NCBI GenBank assembly: GCA_934359255.1
Contig: CAKRLG010000008.1
Location: 35,044-99,043 of the forward strand
Direction of reading: 5' to 3'
Length of the DNA stretch: 64,000 nt
From: an uncultured Ruminococcus sp.
GTDB lineage: Bacteria > Bacillota > Clostridia > Lachnospirales > Lachnospiraceae
This document shows, one piece after another, positions 44,957 to 53,386 of this stretch. How positions within the stretch are numbered: the first letter of the stretch is position 1; each line of letters starts with the position of its first letter. A program made the translations under genes and the position numbers. The notes under the pieces are model-generated. The model saw only the letters and a program-made list of their open reading frames with translations. It did no database searches and was not told the DNA's origin.

Positions 44957-46105
44957 ATGAGATGTTCAAATTGTGGAGAGCCGATTGAAGAAGGACGACT
45001 TTTCTGTTTGAATTGCGGTCAGGAAGTACAGTGGGTTCCTGATTATGATTCCTTTGGCGATTATATGGTTCAGGAAAAACTGAAAAAAGAAAAAGAACAG
45101 GCAGAAGCCGCCGCTGCAAGAAAGCGTGCAGCGATCGCAGCTGAGAACCGCCGTCGAAAAAAAGCGAAGAAGAAACGGATGATCCTGGTATCTGTCGCCG
45201 GTGTTCTGGTTCTGGTTGCTGCCGGTCTGTTTTTCAAACTTGGTATGGACAAAAAAAATTACAACGATTTTGATTATCAGATCCGCATGGCAGATACTGC
45301 ATTTTCCAATCACAAATACGAAGAAAGCTATAAATTTGTAGAACGTGCTGTCAGTCTGGATGATTCGGACGTTGATGCAAAACTTCTTCTGGCACAGGTA
45401 CAGGTTAAGCTGGAAAAGACGGATCAGGCAATCAAAACGCTTCAGGATGTTATTCGTCTGGAACCGGATAACCAATCCGCTTATAATCAGCTCATCAAAA
45501 TATATATGGAAAATGATCAGCCCGATGAAGTGAAAAATCTGCTGGACAGCTGTGATAATGATGACATACTGAATAAATTTTCTGCTTATATCAGTAAGAA
45601 TCCGGTATTCAGTCTTCCGGAGGGCAGCTATGACGAGCCGAAAACTCTTTCTTTATATTCCAAAGAGGACGAAGATCAGATTTATTATACCACCGACGGA
45701 TCAGATCCGACTTCTTCAAGTAATCTGTATACCGACAGTATTGCACTCGAAGAAGGTCAGACCATTGTCAAAGCGGTTACAGTGAACAAAAAGGGGATTA
45801 CAAGCGATATTGTCAGCAAAACATACACGATTGCTTACGAAGCTCCTGACCCGCCGCAGATTTCTCCGTCATCCGGAAGCTTTACCACAGACATGGATAC
45901 CAATATCTATATCATTGTTCCAAAAGGATGCAGAGCATATTATGCATTTGATAAAAAACCAACGATTGCCGACGAACTGTATCAGGAAGATCAGCCTGTA
46001 AAGATGTTAAAAGGAACACATACTTTCTATGCGATTCTTGTCGACGAACACAATAAAGTCAGCAGTCCGGGCAGCGCAATCTACAAACTTACAGAAGCCA
46101 AATAG
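44957..46105 (+). CDS. Zinc-ribbon, TPR and chitobiase-like domain membrane protein
   Basis: The 382-residue protein has an N-terminal zinc ribbon (CSNCGEPIEEGRLFCLNCG), a basic coiled region (about 35-75), one membrane helix (about 76-96), TPR-like repeats (SNHKYEESYKFVERAVSLD, EKTDQAIKTLQDVIRLEPD) and a C-terminal chitobiase-type Ig-like domain (YYTTDGSDPTSSSNLYTDS). The zinc ribbon would be cytosolic and the TPR part outside. It is 27 bases after ftsK and probably co-transcribed. Its function is not known; a wall- or division-related role is inferred from neighbours. Confidence 0.85.
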   Translation: MRCSNCGEPIEEGRLFCLNCGQEVQWVPDYDSFGDYMVQEKLKKEKEQAEAAAARKRAAIAAENRRRKKAKKKRMILVSVAGVLVLVAAGLFFKLGMDKKNYNDFDYQIRMADTAFSNHKYEESYKFVERAVSLDDSDVDAKLLLAQVQVKLEKTDQAIKTLQDVIRLEPDNQSAYNQLIKIYMENDQPDEVKNLLDSCDNDDILNKFSAYISKNPVFSLPEGSYDEPKTLSLYSKEDEDQIYYTTDGSDPTSSSNLYTDSIALEEGQTIVKAVTVNKKGITSDIVSKTYTIAYEAPDPPQISPSSGSFTTDMDTNIYIIVPKGCRAYYAFDKKPTIADELYQEDQPVKMLKGTHTFYAILVDEHNKVSSPGSAIYKLTEAK

Positions 46106-46153
46106 AAGCTATTGATTTTTCTACATTTTTATGGCAAAATAGACAGAGGATTA

Positions 46154-46186
46154 TAACACGTTACCCTATGAAATTGTGCCGTGTTA
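46154..46186. promoter_or_regulatory. Inverted repeat upstream of nfnA, possible operator
   Basis: TAACACG (46154-46160) and CGTGTTA (46180-46186) flank 19 bases in the promoter region of nfnA. The pairing to any named regulator is unknown; the spacing does not fit a classic Rex box. Confidence 0.35.
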
Positions 46187-46211
46187 AAATAAAAATAACT
46201 AGGAGGATGTT

Positions 46212-47099
46212 ATGTACAAAATTATCAAAGCGGAAAAACTGAATGAGATTGTATATCTCATGGTTGTAGAAGCACCGATGGTAGCAAAACACTGTCAGCC
46301 AGGTCAGTTTATCATTGTAAAAGAGGACGATGCAGGAGAGCGTATTCCTCTGACAATCTGTGATTACGACAGAGAAGCTGGTACTGTAACAATTGTATTC
46401 CAGCCAATCGGAGCATCTACAGAAAAATTTGCAAAACTCCAGGCCGGAGATTCATTTGAAGATTTTGTAGGACCTCTGGGATGTCCGTCCGAATTCGTGA
46501 ACGAAGATCCAGAAGAACTGAAAAAGGAAAAAATCTTGTTTGTAGCAGGTGGAGTTGGTACTGCGCCGGTTTACCCACAGGTAAAATGGCTGCATGAACA
46601 TGGTATTGATGCCGATGTTATCGTTGGTGCAAAGACCAAAGACCTGATCATTCTGGAAAAAGAGATGGAAGCTGTAGCAGGCAACCTGTATATTACAACA
46701 GATGACGGATCTTACGGAAGAAGTGGTATGGTAACAAAAGTAATCGATGATCTGATCGCCGAAGGAAAAACTTATACAAAATGTGTAGCTATCGGACCGA
46801 TGATCATGATGAAATTCTGCTGTCTGACCACTCAGAAATATAATATTCCTACTATCGTTTCCATGAACCCGATCATGGTAGACGGTACCGGTATGTGCGG
46901 TGCCTGTCGTGTCATCGTTGGTGACGAAGTAAAATTCGCATGTGTAGACGGTCCTGAATTTGACGGACATCTGGTTGACTGGAATCTGGCTATGCAGAGA
47001 CAGCAGATGTACAAGACAGAAGAAGGAAGAGCGTTATTAAAACTGCGTGAGGGTGATACTCATCACGGCGGATGCGGACAGTGCGGAGGTGACAAATAA
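46212..47099 (+). CDS. nfnA: NADH-dependent ferredoxin-NADP reductase subunit alpha (NfnA/SudB-like)
   Basis: The 295-residue flavoprotein has an FAD domain and an NAD(P)-binding domain (FVAGGVGTAPVYPQ), with a C-terminal 2Fe-2S motif in MCGACRV...FACVDGPEFD. With the B subunit it forms electron-bifurcating NADH-dependent ferredoxin:NADP oxidoreductase (Nfn), or a sulfide dehydrogenase-like enzyme. It shares one base with the next gene's start. AGGAGG precedes the ATG. Confidence 0.93.
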   Translation: MYKIIKAEKLNEIVYLMVVEAPMVAKHCQPGQFIIVKEDDAGERIPLTICDYDREAGTVTIVFQPIGASTEKFAKLQAGDSFEDFVGPLGCPSEFVNEDPEELKKEKILFVAGGVGTAPVYPQVKWLHEHGIDADVIVGAKTKDLIILEKEMEAVAGNLYITTDDGSYGRSGMVTKVIDDLIAEGKTYTKCVAIGPMIMMKFCCLTTQKYNIPTIVSMNPIMVDGTGMCGACRVIVGDEVKFACVDGPEFDGHLVDWNLAMQRQQMYKTEEGRALLKLREGDTHHGGCGQCGGDK

Positions 47100-48493
47100 T
47101 GGGTGACGTATTAAAAAAAGTACCTGTAAGAGAGCAGGCACCGAAAGTAAGAGCAACAAACTTTGATGAAGTATGTCTTGGATATAACAAAGAAGAAGCT
47201 ATGGAAGAAGCTTCCAGATGTCTGACCTGTAAAAACGCCAAATGTGTTCAGGGATGTCCGGTAAGCATCAATATTCCTGCATTCATCAAAGAAGTGAAAG
47301 AAGGTAACTTTGCGGAAGCATACAAAGTAATCGGACAGTCCAGTGCACTGCCTGCAGTCTGTGGTCGTGTATGTCCACAGGAAACACAGTGTGAAGGAAA
47401 ATGTATCCGTGGTATCAAAGGCGAAGCGGTATCCATCGGTAAACTGGAGCGTTTTGTAGCTGACTGGGCCAAAGAAAACGGTATCAAACCGGAAGCTCCG
47501 GCAGAGAAAAACGGTCATAAAGTTGCAGTTATCGGTTCCGGTCCTTCCGGACTGACCTGTGCAGGAGATCTGGCAAAACTTGGTTACGATGTAACTATCT
47601 TTGAAGCACTGCATCAGGCTGGTGGTGTTCTGGTTTATGGTATTCCGGAATTCCGTCTGCCAAAAGATAAAGTTGTAAAAGCAGAAGTTGAAAATGTAAA
47701 ATCTCTCGGTGTTAAGATCAACACCAACGTTATCATCGGTAAATCCACTACTGTAGATGAACTGATGGAAAATGAAGGATTCGAAGCAGTATTTATCGGA
47801 TCCGGTGCAGGTCTGCCGATGTTCATGGGTATCCCGGGTGAAGTATCCAACGGTGTCTTCTCTGCAAACGAATACCTGACAAGAAGTAACCTGATGAAAG
47901 CTTTCCGCGATGATCACGACACACCGATCGTAACCGGAAAGAAAGTTGTAGTTGTCGGCGGTGGTAACGTAGCTATGGATGCTGCAAGAACTGCTCTTCG
48001 TCTTGGTGCTGAGGTACATATCGTATACAGAAGAAGTGAGGAAGAACTGCCTGCAAGACGTGAAGAAGTACATCACGCAAAAGAAGAAGGCGTTATTTTC
48101 GATCTGCTGACTAACCCGACAGAAATCGTTGCAGACGAAAAAGGCTGGGTAAAAGCAATCAAATGTGTTCGTATGGAACTGGGTGAGCCGGATGCGTCCG
48201 GAAGAAGACGTCCGGTTGTCATCGAAGGTTCCGAGTTTGAGATGGACGTAGATACTGTTATCATGTCCCTGGGAACTTCTCCGAACCCGCTGATTTCTTC
48301 TACTACCATTGGTCTGGACATTAACAAGAGAAAATGTATCATTGCTGATGACGAGACAGGTGCTACATCCAAAGCCGGTGTATATGCCGGCGGTGACGCA
48401 GTTACCGGTGCAGCTACTGTTATCCTGGCTATGGGTGCCGGTAAAGCAGCAGCAAAAGGAATCGATGAATTCATCAAAAACAAAACAAAATAA
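47099..48493 (+). CDS. nfnB: NADH-dependent ferredoxin-NADP reductase subunit beta (NfnB/GltA-like)
   Basis: The 464-residue flavoprotein has an N-terminal 4Fe-4S region (CLTCKNAKCVQGCPVSINIP, CGRVCPQETQCEGKCIRG), then two nucleotide-binding folds (VIGSGPSGLTCAGDLA, VVVGGGNVAMDAARTA). The annotation as homotetrameric glutamate synthase (gltA) is common; the adjacent alpha subunit makes Nfn more likely. It couples NADH, NADPH and ferredoxin pools. Start and nfnA stop overlap by 1 base. Confidence 0.93.
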   Translation: MGDVLKKVPVREQAPKVRATNFDEVCLGYNKEEAMEEASRCLTCKNAKCVQGCPVSINIPAFIKEVKEGNFAEAYKVIGQSSALPAVCGRVCPQETQCEGKCIRGIKGEAVSIGKLERFVADWAKENGIKPEAPAEKNGHKVAVIGSGPSGLTCAGDLAKLGYDVTIFEALHQAGGVLVYGIPEFRLPKDKVVKAEVENVKSLGVKINTNVIIGKSTTVDELMENEGFEAVFIGSGAGLPMFMGIPGEVSNGVFSANEYLTRSNLMKAFRDDHDTPIVTGKKVVVVGGGNVAMDAARTALRLGAEVHIVYRRSEEELPARREEVHHAKEEGVIFDLLTNPTEIVADEKGWVKAIKCVRMELGEPDASGRRRPVVIEGSEFEMDVDTVIMSLGTSPNPLISSTTIGLDINKRKCIIADDETGATSKAGVYAGGDAVTGAATVILAMGAGKAAAKGIDEFIKNKTK

Positions 48494-48513
48494 AATCAAG
48501 CAGGATTGATTTT

Positions 48514-48557
48514 AACTGCCGGAAGAATTTTCTATACAGAATTCTTCCGGCAGTTTT
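48514..48557 (+). terminator. Terminator after nfnAB
   Basis: AACTGCCGGAAGAATT (48514-48529) pairs perfectly with AATTCTTCCGGCAGTT (48540-48555), then TT. Confidence 0.9.
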
Positions 48558-48687
48558 ACTTTACAGGAAAATCCGCTTGCAACTGTTCAGTATCCTCACA
48601 GTCCGATACGTTTCCCAAAACGCATTTTAAGTTACCATAATATTGTTATGTAAACTCTTTCTTTTCTCTTAATATTTTCCAGTCTGC

Positions 48688-48716
48688 TTGTGAGTCAATA
48701 GATTCCATGCTATAAT
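48688..48716 (+). promoter_or_regulatory. Promoter of the DUF975 gene
   Basis: TTGTGA (48688-48693) and TATAAT (48711-48716) have 17-base spacing, 44 bases before the ATG. Confidence 0.7.
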
Positions 48717-48760
48717 GGGAGCAGAAACACAGATACTTTTGCATGAAAAAGGAGAACAAC

Positions 48761-49546
48761 ATGATGTGGACAAGATTTGAACTGAAAGAGAGAGGCAAAG
48801 CAGCCTTTCAGAGAAACTACTGGCGCAGCGTACTTGTTGCATTTATTCTGATGTTATTTGTCAGCGGTGGCGGAAGTGCTGTATCCAACGGCTGGGAACA
48901 GATAACTTCTTCCGGCATTTCCGATGATTCTTATTATACTGAATACTTTGATGACGGAGACATCGGACACTTTTATTACAATTCCGGTTCTTCCATTCCC
49001 GGTATGCTGGTAAGCGGAATCATCGCGGTTGTCGTAGGGGGTGTCATGATCGTCAGTGCTTTAATTGGGATTTTCCTTTTCAATCCTCTGGAAGTCGGTG
49101 GCTGCCGTTTCTTTATGGAAAATTCTGAATATCAGCCAACGGTCGGACGGCTGGGATATGCTTTTCAGAAGGGCATGTACGGAAAAACCGTATTGACTTT
49201 ATTTTTACGGAAACTTTTTATTGGTCTGTGGTCTCTGCTTCTGATTGTACCTGGTATCGTAAAAGCCTACGAATACCGTATGGTTCCCTACCTTCTGGCA
49301 GATGACCCGAACATGACAAGACAGGATGCATTTCGTCTCAGCAAAGAACTGATGTATGGACAGAAATGGAATACCTTTGTGCTGGATCTTTCGTTTCTCG
49401 GATGGTCCCTGCTGTCCCTGTGTACCTGTGGACTGCTGGCAATTTTCTATGTCAACCCATATGTTCAGGCAACAAATGCAGAGCTGTTTCTGGAGCTGAA
49501 ACGTGAATATTTTGCAAGCCGCCAGAATGCTTATCCGAGTATGTAA
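48761..49546 (+). CDS. DUF975 family membrane protein
   Basis: The 261-residue polytopic protein has about five hydrophobic segments, beginning FELKERGKAAFQRNYWRSVLVAFILMLFV, with a conserved YRMVPYLLADDP and ALRLSKELM-like region (AFRLSKELMYGQKW). DUF975 proteins are widespread in Firmicutes, and their function is unknown. The ATG at 48761 is chosen because AAAAAGGAG lies 6 bases upstream; an earlier ATG at 48743 is inside that site. Confidence 0.88.
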   Translation: MMWTRFELKERGKAAFQRNYWRSVLVAFILMLFVSGGGSAVSNGWEQITSSGISDDSYYTEYFDDGDIGHFYYNSGSSIPGMLVSGIIAVVVGGVMIVSALIGIFLFNPLEVGGCRFFMENSEYQPTVGRLGYAFQKGMYGKTVLTLFLRKLFIGLWSLLLIVPGIVKAYEYRMVPYLLADDPNMTRQDAFRLSKELMYGQKWNTFVLDLSFLGWSLLSLCTCGLLAIFYVNPYVQATNAELFLELKREYFASRQNAYPSM

Positions 49547-49564
49547 AGGAAATATAAGTTATCT

Positions 49565-50044
49565 ATGAAAATTACATTGTTGACTGTAGGAAAAATCAAA
49601 GAAAAATTTCTCCGCGATGCCATTGCCGAATACTCTAAACGTCTCAGCAAATACTGCAAACTGGAGATTATCGAAGTGGCTGATGAAAAAACACCGGACC
49701 ATGCCAGTGAAGTAGTGGAAAAAAGTATTCGGGATAGAGAAGGGGAACGTCTGATGCGGTACATCCGTGATGATGATTATGTGATCACCCTTGAAATAGG
49801 CGGAAAGATGCTGGATTCTGTTGCATTCTCCCGTCAGTTGGAAAATCTGGGTATCCGGGGACAGAGCCATATCTGTTTTGTAATCGGTGGTTCGATCGGT
49901 CTTGGTGATGCACTTCTGAAGCGTTCCGATTACGCCCTGAGTTTTTCAAAAATGACTTTTCCCCACCAGCTGATGCGGGTAATTCTGTTAGAACAGATCT
50001 ATCGTTCTTACCGGATCATGACCAATCAGCCATATCACAAGTAA
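49565..50044 (+). CDS. rlmH: 23S rRNA (pseudouridine1915-N3)-methyltransferase RlmH
   Basis: The 159-residue SPOUT methyltransferase has the knot motif FVIGGSIGLGDALLKRSDYALSFSKMTFPHQL and the conserved C terminus RVILLEQIYRSYRI. It methylates pseudouridine 1915 in helix 69. Length is exactly typical. AAGGAAAT is upstream. It lies 18 bases after the DUF975 gene. Confidence 0.97.
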   Translation: MKITLLTVGKIKEKFLRDAIAEYSKRLSKYCKLEIIEVADEKTPDHASEVVEKSIRDREGERLMRYIRDDDYVITLEIGGKMLDSVAFSRQLENLGIRGQSHICFVIGGSIGLGDALLKRSDYALSFSKMTFPHQLMRVILLEQIYRSYRIMTNQPYHK

Positions 50045-50070
50045 AGCAGAAACCTAACGGGTAGTTTTGA

Positions 50071-50115
50071 GATCAGCCGATTGTTTTACAACCAGCAACC
50101 GGCTGATCTTTTTTT
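50071..50115. terminator. Terminator between rlmH and the deacetylase gene
   Basis: GATCAGCCG (50071-50079) pairs with CGGCTGATC (50100-50108) followed by seven T. It ends rlmH; the opposite gene has only a few T-equivalents. Confidence 0.85.
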
Positions 50116-50145
50116 GTTCATGAAAATACCTCCTGTCAGCTTCCT

Positions 50146-51009
50146 TTAAATCTTCTCTGCCAGTTCCGACAGCGAGGCAAAATGATAGCCCATTTCTTCC
50201 CATTTTGTCAGAAGTTCATCCAGAATCTGCGCGTTGGTAGAAGAAGTACTGTGAAGCAGTACAACCGCTCCCGGATGGATCCGTTTTAACAATTTATCAA
50301 AGGCAGCTTCTTTTGTCGGCTGCTGATCCTGGATCCAGTCCACATAGGCAAGACTCCAGAAAAATGTCTTATATCCAAGATCACTGGCCATCTGCAGATT
50401 TTGTGTGCTATATTTCCCCTGCGGTGGACGATAAAAGCGAGTAAGTTCTTCTCCTGTAATTTTCTGATAGAGTGTTTCCACATCCTTCAGTTCTTTTTCA
50501 AAAGAAGCTGCATCAGAAATTTTTGACATTTCCGGATGGTGAAAGGTATGATTTCCCACGATATGACCTTCTGCTACCATTTGCTTGACAAGTTCCGGAC
50601 TGGTTTCCAGATAATTGCCCACCACAAAAAAAGTTGCGTTTGCATCATGCTTTTTCAATGCCTCCAGAATCGCCGGTGTATTACCGTTTTCATATCCGGC
50701 ATCAAAAGTAAGGTAGATTACTTTTTCATCTGTGGGATCCATATAGGCGGCATGATACTTTTTCAATTCTTCTGCTGATACATTTCCTGTCGGTTTTTCT
50801 CCGTTCTGCCCAAAACCAAGCCCCCAGTTTTCCGTCTCAGGATACAGAATCTGCCCGGAAGTCTCAAGATTCTCTTGTTCTGTGTGACAGTGTATCGCCG
50901 CGCCGACAAAAAAGCAGGCAATCAATACCACACAACAGGTAAGAAAGTCTGTTTCCCGGCTTTTTTTTCCTGTGTGCAGCCATTGTCTGATACAATTTAA
51001 ATATTTCAT
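50146..51009 (-). CDS. Polysaccharide deacetylase, PdaA-like
   Basis: The 287-residue protein has an N-terminal membrane segment (about 20-40) and a NodB deacetylase domain: TFDAGYENGNTPAILEAL (catalytic Asp and metal Asp), GNHTFHHPEM (metal His pair), RFYRPPQGKY and LLHS near the C terminus. The architecture and downstream motifs resemble PdaA, which makes muramic-delta-lactam in the spore cortex. The ATG at 51009 is used instead of GTG 51015; AAAGGG is upstream. Sporulation role is by family similarity. Confidence 0.9.
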   Translation of the reverse strand: MKYLNCIRQWLHTGKKSRETDFLTCCVVLIACFFVGAAIHCHTEQENLETSGQILYPETENWGLGFGQNGEKPTGNVSAEELKKYHAAYMDPTDEKVIYLTFDAGYENGNTPAILEALKKHDANATFFVVGNYLETSPELVKQMVAEGHIVGNHTFHHPEMSKISDAASFEKELKDVETLYQKITGEELTRFYRPPQGKYSTQNLQMASDLGYKTFFWSLAYVDWIQDQQPTKEAAFDKLLKRIHPGAVVLLHSTSSTNAQILDELLTKWEEMGYHFASLSELAEKI

Positions 51010-51071
51010 AGGCACCCTTTTCTTTTTCTGTCTTTACTGTATATGCCGGAGAGCGGTCCGGTATTCACCAC

Positions 51072-51100
51072 TTGTATTCTGACGATACAGACGGTATAAT
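51072..51100 (+). promoter_or_regulatory. Promoter of the DUF2284 gene
   Basis: TTGTAT (51072-51077) and TATAAT (51095-51100) have 17-base spacing, 33 bases before the ATG. Confidence 0.7.
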
Positions 51101-51133
51101 ATAAAGTAACGATTTATGTAAAAAGGAGTATTT

Positions 51134-51673
51134 ATGAACTTTCAATCAATAGAAAACTATATTACACAATTTCCCATTTATCAGTATACCTTTCTTTCCA
51201 TTGATGATATTGAATTCAATGACAAAGTACGCACCATCTGTAAGCGGGAATGTCCAAGATATGGAAAATCCTGGTCATGTCCACCGGCAGTAGGAACTGT
51301 GGACAAATGCAGGGAGCGGTGCCAGCAGTACACCCATGCCCTTTTATTTTCTTCTGTGGCAGAAGTACCGGATTATTCCAATATGGATGCTCTTCTTGCT
51401 ACCAAACGGGAGCATGAGGAGATCACTTCAAAAATCGAAGCATTTTTAAAACAGGATGCCTGGCGATGCTATACACTGTCCACGGATTCCTGTTCCATCT
51501 GTGAAAAATGTACATATCCCAAAAAATCCTGTAACCACCCGGATCTGATGCATCCTTGTATTGAAAGTCATGGGATCCTGTTGACCAAAAATATCGAAGA
51601 AAATCACATGGATTATTATATGGGAGAACAGATGGTTCTCTGGTTCTCACTGATTTTCCTGCGGGAAGCATAA
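51134..51673 (+). CDS. DUF2284 metal-binding protein
   Basis: The 179-residue protein contains clustered cysteines of the DUF2284 type: CKRECPRYGKSWSCPP near residue 30 and CSICEKCTYPKKSC in the middle, likely zinc or iron-sulfur ligands. No signal peptide is present. The function of the family is unknown. AAAAGGAG precedes the ATG. The sequence of the sigma-E-like site for yqfC begins at its stop codon. Confidence 0.9.
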   Translation: MNFQSIENYITQFPIYQYTFLSIDDIEFNDKVRTICKRECPRYGKSWSCPPAVGTVDKCRERCQQYTHALLFSSVAEVPDYSNMDALLATKREHEEITSKIEAFLKQDAWRCYTLSTDSCSICEKCTYPKKSCNHPDLMHPCIESHGILLTKNIEENHMDYYMGEQMVLWFSLIFLREA

Positions 51674-51696
51674 AGATCGGCGAATTCTCATAAACT
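51670..51696 (+). promoter_or_regulatory. Possible sigma-E promoter of yqfC
   Basis: ATA (51670-51672), 16 bases, then CATAAACT (51689-51696), matching the ATA...CATAnnnT pattern of sigma-E promoters. Bacillus yqfC and yqfD are sigma-E genes, which supports the call. Confidence 0.5.
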
Positions 51697-51721
51697 GAAT
51701 AATAAACACCGGGAGCATCCT

Positions 51722-52003
51722 GTGAAAAAAGCAAAAATAACAACAGTGAGAGAGTGTCTGGCTGATCTGCTGGAACTTCCCGGCGATCTGGCATATCATG
51801 GATGTATCATCACACTGATTGGTGAACGGGAGATTCTTCTGGAAAATTACCGAAGTATCCTGGAATACCGTTCCGATCATCTTTTAGTACTGACCGCAAA
51901 TGGAAGAATACGCATTCAGGGAGTTTCCCTCAGCGTTCTTTACTACACAGAACTTGAGATGAAGGTAACAGGACAGATCACATCTGTTTTGTATGAAATC
52001 TGA
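51722..52003 (+). CDS. yqfC: Sporulation protein YqfC
   Basis: The 93-residue protein starts with GTG and matches the small YabP/YqfC family (LELPGDLAYHGCIITLIGEREILLEN, GRIRIQGVSLSV). The family is restricted to endospore formers; YqfC is made in the mother cell in Bacillus. It is followed by yqfD after 24 bases. GGGAGC is the nearest ribosome site. Confidence 0.92.
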   Translation: MKKAKITTVRECLADLLELPGDLAYHGCIITLIGEREILLENYRSILEYRSDHLLVLTANGRIRIQGVSLSVLYYTELEMKVTGQITSVLYEI

Positions 52004-52027
52004 CTGCGACGATCGGGAGGTATGTTC

Positions 52028-53245
52028 TTGGCTTCTATAAAAAAATATATCTGCGGCTACGTTCGCATTCGTCTGGAAAGCCCTGCACCGGATCGGTTTT
52101 TCAGTCTCTGTGTACATAATCAGATTCCCCTTCGAAATCTTACCCAGGAAGGTTCCTTCTATGAAATGGAACTTTCTGCCAGAGATTTCCTGCGTCTTGG
52201 CCGGTTTCGCCGGAAGACAGATTCCCGGATCCATATCTTATCTAAAAACGGTCTGCCTTTCTTTTTACATCATGCACGAAAAAGAAAGGCTTTTTTTCTC
52301 GGAATATTTCTTGGCTTTTTTTTGTTATTTGTATGTTCTCTTCGCATCTGGGATATTCAGATCACGGGAAACCGTTATTATACCACACCTGTTCTTCTGG
52401 AAACATTATCCGAATGGGACATCCGCTGTGGTATGGCAAAGAGAAATGCCGACTGCCAGAAGCTGATGCAGAAAATCCGTCAGGCCTTTCCCGGTATTGT
52501 CTGGGTATCTGCAAGGCTTGAGGGGACCTGTCTGATTATTGATATCAAGGAAAATGAGGAAATCCCTCCGTCAACGGATGCCTTAGCGGACACCCTCACC
52601 AGCTGGGATCTTACTGCTCCGTGGAATGGCACTGTAGTAAGTATCATCACCCGTTTGGGAATGCCTCAGGTAAAGCCGGGAGATATCTGTAAAAAAGGAG
52701 ATATTCTTGTATCTGGTTCGGTTGCAATCCTGGATAATGACAATCAGATACAACGTTATGAATATGTGCGTGCAGATGCAGATATTGTTATAAAAACTCA
52801 ATTTCCTTATTATAATGAATTTTCCAGGACGGTCACTGTAAAATCTTACTCCGGAGAGCAAGAAAGCTATCCTTTTTTCACATTATTCGGAACCGATATC
52901 TCCTGGTATCATACCCCCAAACACACTTCTGAGATTTATCGCATCGAACGCCGACTGACCCTTACCCCCAGTTTTTATCTTCCGGTCACCGTGGGAAAGA
53001 TCATAGCCGTTCCCTATGAAAAAAAATCTTACTGCTATACACCGGAAGAATCTCTGGAACTTTCACAGAAACATCTGCAAATTTTTCTAAAAAATCTCGT
53101 ACGAGAAGATGCTTTGATTCTTTCTCGGAACATCCGCACCAGACTCACTGCAAACAGATGTCGTTCACAGGGCTATGTAACCATACAGATTCCAGGAAGC
53201 GAAAAAACTCCGATCGTCCGGAAAGAACTTACCAGTGAACATTAA
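52028..53245 (+). CDS. yqfD: Sporulation protein YqfD
   Basis: The 405-residue protein has an N-terminal soluble part, one membrane helix (about 85-105, AFFLGIFLGFFLLFVCSL) and a large outer domain, as in the YqfD family. TTG 52028 is preferred as start because GGGAGG (52015-52020) is 7 bases upstream; the ATG at 52022 is only 1 base from it. The gene pair with yqfC is conserved in spore formers. Role is unknown beyond sporulation. Confidence 0.92.
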   Translation: MASIKKYICGYVRIRLESPAPDRFFSLCVHNQIPLRNLTQEGSFYEMELSARDFLRLGRFRRKTDSRIHILSKNGLPFFLHHARKRKAFFLGIFLGFFLLFVCSLRIWDIQITGNRYYTTPVLLETLSEWDIRCGMAKRNADCQKLMQKIRQAFPGIVWVSARLEGTCLIIDIKENEEIPPSTDALADTLTSWDLTAPWNGTVVSIITRLGMPQVKPGDICKKGDILVSGSVAILDNDNQIQRYEYVRADADIVIKTQFPYYNEFSRTVTVKSYSGEQESYPFFTLFGTDISWYHTPKHTSEIYRIERRLTLTPSFYLPVTVGKIIAVPYEKKSYCYTPEESLELSQKHLQIFLKNLVREDALILSRNIRTRLTANRCRSQGYVTIQIPGSEKTPIVRKELTSEH

Positions 53246-53386
53246 CGATATACATACAGAAAATACAGAAAAATACAGAAAAATCATAAAAAGGGCTTCA
53301 ATTCCACTAAAAAGGTGGTAAAATAAAGAGATAGAATGTCCGTGTTGACATTTAAAAAGAAAAACAGTTACGAAAGGACAAGATGA

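Noticed and set aside
46154..46186. Rex-binding site upstream of nfnA
   Set aside because: The inverted repeat TAACACG...CGTGTTA has 19-base spacing, unlike the compact TTGTGAAnnnTTCACAA-type Rex site; kept only as a generic possible operator.
47111..48499. 462-codon open frame on the minus strand
   Set aside because: It is the antisense of nfnB, which has clear cluster and nucleotide-binding motifs; the antisense translation is low-complexity (Phe/Cys/Tyr-rich) with no recognisable domain.
53250..53310. A-rich tandem (AATACAGAAA repeats) upstream of phoH as a regulatory array
   Set aside because: Only three short imperfect copies; probably simple sequence drift after yqfD.
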